From Solirubrobacteraceae bacterium (GTDB lineage Bacteria > Actinomycetota > Thermoleophilia > Solirubrobacterales > Solirubrobacteraceae), in assembly GCA_029263125.1 (NCBI GenBank), contig JAJCYD010000038.1, forward strand, positions 105,787 through 169,786: a stretch of DNA of 64,000 bases, given 5' to 3'. The notes below the pieces were generated by a model. The model searched no databases, was not told the origin of the DNA, and was given only the letters and a program-made list of their open reading frames with translations. Within the stretch, counting starts at the first letter, position 1. Every line of letters begins with the position of its first letter. Below, one piece after another: positions 60,265 through 64,000 of the stretch. Made by a program: the position numbers and the translations under genes.

Positions 60265-60655
60265 CGCCGGACCCCTCTACGCGGCCGCAGACGCCGACGA
60301 CGACCACCACGAAACGTGCCGGCGCGTCCTCTCACGCGGCGACCTGCGCCTCGTCGTACCTGCGCTCGTCGTGGCTGAGGCGACGTACTTCGTCGGCCGG
60401 CGGCTCGGCGCCGCAGCCGAAGCCGCCTTCCTGACCGGCGTGGGGACCCTCGACGTCGAAGGTCCCGCCCGCGAAGACTTCCAACGCATCGCCGAGCTCG
60501 TCGAGCAGTACGCCAACTTCCCACTCGGCGGAACCGACGCCTCGGTGGTGGCCCTCGCGGAGCGCATCGGCGCCCTCATCATCATCACCCTCGATCGCCG
60601 CCACTTCGGCGTCATCAAGCCGCGCCACAGCGACGCGTTCGAGCTACTCCCCTAA
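60248..60655 (+). CDS. vapC: VapC-type PIN-domain toxin
   Basis: This 135-residue Mg2+-dependent ribonuclease has the four PIN acids D6 (VVDAGPL), E44 (VVAEATY), D97 (GGTDASV) and D116 (TLDRRHF), so the active site is intact. Toxins of this family cut tRNA or rRNA when freed from the antitoxin. Co-transcribed with vapB. Such pairs are frequent in mobile or decayed regions like this one. Confidence 0.92.
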   Translation: MLAVVDAGPLYAAADADDDHHETCRRVLSRGDLRLVVPALVVAEATYFVGRRLGAAAEAAFLTGVGTLDVEGPAREDFQRIAELVEQYANFPLGGTDASVVALAERIGALIIITLDRRHFGVIKPRHSDAFELLP

Positions 60656-60695
60656 CACGAACCTCTGCCGGGACCTATGCCGTCGGGCACCGGCG

Positions 60696-61529
60696 TCAGC
60701 GCTTGCAGCCCGCGATCAGGCGCGCGATGCGGACGGTCGCCGGTGGCGGGGAGGATCTGTCGCGCTGCACGTGCTCGAGGACCTCACGATCGCTCACTCT
60801 GACTCGGAGGACGCGATCGGCGCAGGCTTGCTCGGCGGCGGTCAACTCAAACTCGCCGTCGACCACGCCCTCGATGAGCCGGCCACGTAGGTACGACACG
60901 CCGCCGGAACCCGTCCCGGGTGCGTTCAGGCATCCCAGCAGCGTCTGGTCGATCACGGTCCGCCCAGCGGCCTCGCTGCCTCGCCACGCGGCGCGGACGA
61001 GCCGATCGTTGTGCGCGCCGATCTTCGCGTCCACGCAGCGCCGGGCCGCACCGACGCGGAGCCCCGGCTCGTTGGCCGTCAGCTGAAGCTGGTGCAACGT
61101 GTTGCGGGAGTAGACAGCGCGCATGAAGTCAGTGCCGACGTCGTCGATGCGCCACGTGCCGCCTTGACGCGCGAGCCTGATCGTTCCTCGTGCGCCTGCG
61201 AGAGTTCCGCCCGCGAGTTCAACGTTCGCGCTCGCCGTCGCGCCGCGGACAACCACGCTCTGACGCACCCGCGGCGCCAGCGGCCGCGAATGTGGCGAGG
61301 GCGCCTCGCGGCGCCGGCAGCCCTGCCGGCTGCCGTACGTGGCTCGCACGTATCGCGCGGTGACCGCCCGCTCGCAGCGCAGCCGCACGCTCCGCGTCGT
61401 GGCCCACGCTCTCACGACCCGCTCCGGCGTCCCGGCAGAAGCGTCGTCGCCGGCGTCGTCCGCCGCGCCGCACGCCTGCAGCGCGAATGCCAGCCCAATC
61501 GCCGCGAACACGAGCCTTCCGCGCCGCAT
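60696..61529 (-). CDS. Lipoprotein, function unknown
   Basis: This 277-residue secreted lipoprotein has an N-terminal helix RRGRLVFAAIGLAFALQA and lipobox cysteine C20. After a short linker there is a domain of about 100 residues (RVVRAWATTRSVRLRCERAV, SVVVRGATASANVELAGGT, TWRIDDVG) that recalls NTF2/DUF4878-like lipoproteins, then a helical region with CVDAKIGAHNDRLVRAAW and CADRVLRVRVSDREVLEHV. ATG 61529 is chosen because the frame upstream lacks a signal. It converges with vapC. Confidence 0.65.
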   Translation of the reverse strand: MRRGRLVFAAIGLAFALQACGAADDAGDDASAGTPERVVRAWATTRSVRLRCERAVTARYVRATYGSRQGCRRREAPSPHSRPLAPRVRQSVVVRGATASANVELAGGTLAGARGTIRLARQGGTWRIDDVGTDFMRAVYSRNTLHQLQLTANEPGLRVGAARRCVDAKIGAHNDRLVRAAWRGSEAAGRTVIDQTLLGCLNAPGTGSGGVSYLRGRLIEGVVDGEFELTAAEQACADRVLRVRVSDREVLEHVQRDRSSPPPATVRIARLIAGCKR

Positions 61530-61831
61530 CACGGCTACAGCCCGACCCGACCGGACACGCATGTCACGGGCCGCCGCTGTATGGCGTCGTCGTGAAGACG
61601 TCGACCCGGGCGAAGGGCGCAGCACCCGGTCGAGTTTCGCACGGCGGCGCGATCACCGCGCGCCACTGCCCGCCGTCCTGCAGAACCAACCGCAAGCGGG
61701 GCGGATTGCGGCAGAGCGGCGTCGTCCTGTGATCTCCAGCGGTGATTAGCCGGGCCAGGGTGGTTTCGCGCCAAGCCTGGTAACGCTTCGCGTTGCTCGT
61801 GCAACTTCCCCGGCAGATGACCAGGCACGGA

Positions 61832-62359
61832 ATGTCCCGCAGCGAGTTCGAGTCCCTGTATGACTTGTCCGCCGAAGCCCTGCTCGGATTCTTTGTGCGC
61901 CGGACGGGTGACCCTCACACCGCCCGCGATCTGTGGGCTGAGACGTTCGCCCAGGCGTTCGCTGCCCGGCGCCGCTTTCGCGGGTCAACGCCGCTGCAGG
62001 CCGAATCGTGGCTGTACGGGATTGCTTACCGCCAACTCGCGCAGTATCACCGGCGTGGTGCAATCGAGCAGCGTGCGCTGCGACGATTGGCCACCGAGCC
62101 GCCAGCCCTCAGTGCGGAAGACGTCGAGCGGCTGCAGGAGCTCGCGGGTCTCGCGCAACTCGGTCACGACGTTGGCGCGGCGATGAGCCGACTCCCCACG
62201 GCGCAGCGCGACGCGGTCGCGCTGCGCGTCATCGACGAGTTGTCCTACGCCGATATCGCCAATCGTCTGAACATCACGCCCCAGGCCGCCCGCGTGCGCG
62301 TCAGCCGAGCGCTGTCGACGCTGCGAGCCGCAGTCCCCACAGACCGGAGCACACCATGA
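61832..62359 (+). CDS. ECF-type RNA polymerase sigma factor
   Basis: The product is 175 residues. Region 2 is seen in FESLYDLSAEALLGFFVRRT, ARDLWAETFAQAFAARRRF and AESWLYGIAYRQLAQYHRR, and region 4 in MSRLPTAQRDAVALRVIDEL then YADIANRLNITPQAARVRVSRAL. ATG 61832 fits the family start; ATG 61817 and TTG 61793 are in frame. It overlaps the next gene (ATGA), a membrane protein that is a good candidate for its anti-sigma partner. Confidence 0.9.
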   Translation: MSRSEFESLYDLSAEALLGFFVRRTGDPHTARDLWAETFAQAFAARRRFRGSTPLQAESWLYGIAYRQLAQYHRRGAIEQRALRRLATEPPALSAEDVERLQELAGLAQLGHDVGAAMSRLPTAQRDAVALRVIDELSYADIANRLNITPQAARVRVSRALSTLRAAVPTDRSTP

Positions 62360-62961
62360 ACCAGTCACCCCCCGGACTCGACGTCATCGCAGTCTTTCGC
62401 CGCCAGCTCGCGGAGCTTCCCGAGCCGCGACCCCGCACACCCGGTGCCGCTGTGGTCGCCGCGACCGCCGTCCTGGCCGCGGTCCCGCTCGTGGTGATAC
62501 TCGCCGGCACCGGCGCGTCTTCGGACGCGCTGGCGATCACCCGCGACTCCACGTCGCTGGAGCTGCGCATCGCGGACGCCTCCGCCGACCCGCAACAGCT
62601 GACGCGCGAGCTCAACGAGGTCGGCATTCGCGGCCGTGTGCTTGTCGTCCCGGTCGCACCGGGCGACGCCGGGACGTGGATCGTCGCAGCGGAGATCGCC
62701 GGCAGGCGGACCACCTGCATCCCAGTGCCAGGCACGTCATCGACGCAGGAGACCGTCAGGCTCGGCAAGATCGAGAACGCCGGAGCCGTGCTGCGCATTC
62801 CGGCTGCCCGCGTGCGCGAGAGCTCGGGCAGCTTCGTGCTTGTCGCGGGCCGCGACGCCCAGCTGGGCGAGCGCACCGTCGACCCCGGATCCCCGGAGGC
62901 CGTGCACCGCCTGCTCGACCCGCTGCTAGGCCCGCCGCCCGCGAGCCTACCCTCCTGCTGA
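62356..62961 (+). CDS. Single-span membrane protein, possible anti-sigma partner
   Basis: The product is 201 residues. A short cytoplasmic N-terminus (about 30 residues) leads to one helix (GAAVVAATAVLAAVPLVVIL) and an extracytoplasmic domain with LELRIADASADPQQLTRELN and GRVLVVPVAPGDAGTWIVAA. This topology and the ATGA coupling with the ECF sigma gene fit a regulator of that sigma factor. The cytoplasmic part is too short for a classic ZAS domain and has no HxxxCxxC, so the mechanism is unclear. Confidence 0.6.
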   Translation: MNQSPPGLDVIAVFRRQLAELPEPRPRTPGAAVVAATAVLAAVPLVVILAGTGASSDALAITRDSTSLELRIADASADPQQLTRELNEVGIRGRVLVVPVAPGDAGTWIVAAEIAGRRTTCIPVPGTSSTQETVRLGKIENAGAVLRIPAARVRESSGSFVLVAGRDAQLGERTVDPGSPEAVHRLLDPLLGPPPASLPSC

Positions 62962-62974
62962 CCGACCTGGGCCT

Positions 62975-63240
62975 GGCACCCTCGTCGCCTGGCAGGAAAT
63001 CACCGAGGGCGCCAACGTTCTCACTGAGACAATGAGGCTACTTCCGACAGGGTCCGAGCATGCCGCGATCCACCAAGCCGCGCTCTTCGGGCAGTCGCCC
63101 TTCCGCAAGCGGAACGTCAACCTGGACGGGTTGCCCGATCGGTCCCGCGTCGGTGTCCCAAGGGGATCAGCTACCGGTACCTCATCCGCGTCGACGAGGT
63201 AGCGGCCTCCGTCCGGCCGGGGTGGCGTACACCTCCTTCG
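62975..63240 (+). pseudogene. Frameshifted fragment of an unrecognised protein
   Basis: One frame reads GTLVAWQEITEGANVLTETM, MRLLPTGSEHAAIHQAALFG and PFRKRNVNLDGLPDRSRVGV without a credible upstream start. Near 63160 coherent sequence moves to the next frame (GISYRYLIRVDEVAASVRPG). The text looks like real protein in both parts, so a disrupted gene is likely, but I do not recognise the family. Confidence 0.35.
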
Positions 63241-63440
63241 GCGAGCCGTCGCCGGGCGCTCGCCTGCGCAACGTGGATCCGGACACGAATAGCCGCCAGG
63301 AGCGCAGGCGGTGCGGCTCATTCATGATCGTGCGGTGAGTCGAACTACTGCCCGTTCTCGAGCCGTCGCGCTTGTGACTGGCGTCGGCTGCCGTACCGAC
63401 GACAACGCCTTGCTCATCGAGTTTCCTACGGCGCGCATAG

Positions 63441-63782
63441 GGGGTCCTCCTCGCGCTCGAGAACGACCTCATGAGCGAGCGCGACGATCGCATGACTTTG
63501 CGGGGCGTGGTGATGAACGGCATGAGCGCGCGCTTTCATGTCCGCGAAGCGAGCGACGAATCAGGATCGGAAGTCGTTACGTTGGACTGCGTTCGCCCCC
63601 TGCGTGAGGACCGTTGTCTTGCCGAAATTCCGACGCAAACGGTCTAGTGCCGGCTCGGCGAGCAGGGCTTCGTCGAAGCGGGTCGCGGGGACGTCTACGA
63701 CTGGGTGGATGCGGCATGGGATCTTCCACGCTCGGTCGAGCCGTTCTTAGATCCGGGCTGGGTCAGAGAGCGGCGCCCGTAG
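63441..63782 (+). other. Open frame interrupted by an in-frame TAG
   Basis: The frame carries LLALENDLMSERDDRMTLRG and FHVREASDESGSEVVTLDCV up to TAG 63645, then continues in the same frame as RLGEQGFVEAGRGDVYDWVD and AWDLPRSVEPFLDPGWVRER to TAG 63780. ATG 63471 would start the first part (58 aa). Either a small gene followed by a relic, or one gene broken by an amber codon. Family unknown. Confidence 0.3.
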
Positions 63783-63881
63783 CTGCGGGTGCGCTAAAAG
63801 TTGGCGCGGGACTCCGCTCACCGAACGCGCAGCGGGCGGCTCCGCGCGTCCCACAGCCGAACGTCAACCGGACGCGTCGTG

Positions 63882-64000
63882 ATGCCTACGTGGAAGGATC
63901 GGCTCGTGGGATCTCCGCAGACGTTGAGCGAGTCCGACCGCCGGATCGTTGGGGGTTGGGCCGCGGATTGCGCGCAGCGGGTGCTCTGGCTCTTCGAAGC
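63882..64000 (+). CDS. N-terminal part of a possible immunity protein (Imm5-like)
   Basis: ATG 63882 opens a frame that runs off the right edge: MPTWKDRLVGSPQTLSESDR then RIVGGWAADCAQRVLWLFEA. The WAADCAxRVLxLFE pattern recalls putative immunity proteins of polymorphic toxin systems. Only 39 residues are visible, so the call is tentative; the neighbouring sequence outside the window would settle it. Confidence 0.45.
   Translation, partial: MPTWKDRLVGSPQTLSESDRRIVGGWAADCAQRVLWLFE

Noticed and set aside
63182..63523. 113-codon minus-strand frame near the right end
   Set aside because: Ser/Arg-rich and without a recognisable pattern; no better than chance.
1..64000. CRISPR arrays, tRNA, rRNA, integrase or transposase genes
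   Set aside because: No spaced direct repeats, cloverleaf-like sequences or recombinase motifs were found on either strand by reading.

Overview
The window is high-GC DNA (about 70% by eye) with GTG/TTG starts, many 4-nt ATGA/GTGA gene overlaps and several leaderless-looking promoters. That style, together with a LexA box of the CGAAC-N4-GTTCG type and a DtxR/IdeR-like iron box, points to an actinobacterium. The mix of gene families suggests the Thermoleophilia/Solirubrobacterales, but that placement is inference. I saw no rRNA, tRNA, CRISPR array or intact insertion sequence.

Region 1 (0-22.1 kb) is a large exopolysaccharide/capsule locus. A nearly continuous minus-strand operon runs from 19.07 kb down to 2.23 kb. 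Its genes, in order, encode a sigma-region-2-like/zinc-motif membrane protein, a DegT aminotransferase, a Gfo/Idh oxidoreductase, an initiating sugar-phosphate transferase, a bi-domain dehydrogenase, a Wzz/BY-kinase, a glycosyltransferase, an XRE-HTH/O-antigen-ligase-like fusion, a second glycosyltransferase, an asparagine synthase and a formyltransferase/GINT1-like protein. The PHP phosphatase that would oppose the BY-kinase is divergent at 19.1 kb, and a second Wzy-like protein lies at 19.9-21.9 kb. No Wzx-type flippase was seen.

Region 2 (22.1-28.4 kb) holds housekeeping and stress genes: a thioredoxin-fold lipoprotein, dinB under a LexA box, a DHA2 drug exporter, a STAS protein, an ECF sigma factor with a SnoaL-like tail, a methyltransferase, and a ferritin divergent from a Cys-rich mini-protein across an iron-box-like operator.

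Region 3 (28.4-48.3 kb) is a second polysaccharide region. It encodes UDP-xylose synthase, a second initiating sugar transferase, a GH10 xylanase-like enzyme, a Wzm/Wzt exporter, several glycosyltransferases and methyltransferases, a WecG/TagA enzyme and a large membrane protein. A GH65 phosphorylase, a two-component system, a ferredoxin/TetR divergent pair and a 46-48 kb glycosyltransferase pair are interspersed.

Region 4 (48.3-56.3 kb) has two tandem paralogous small proteins, a beta-carbonic anhydrase, a YedY-like molybdoenzyme with its cytochrome b partner, an RTX-repeat protein, a second two-component system with a HAD hydrolase, a divergent cold-shock protein and a nitrilase.

Region 5 (54.5-64 kb) is gene-poor and full of decay. 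It contains remnants of a WYL regulator, a pRiA4b-ORF3 protein, glyoxalase-fold proteins and a DDN-like reductase, plus a frameshifted DHFR-like gene. Intact genes among them are a VOC protein, a VapBC pair, two lipoproteins, an ECF sigma/membrane-protein pair and, at the right edge, the start of a possible immunity protein.
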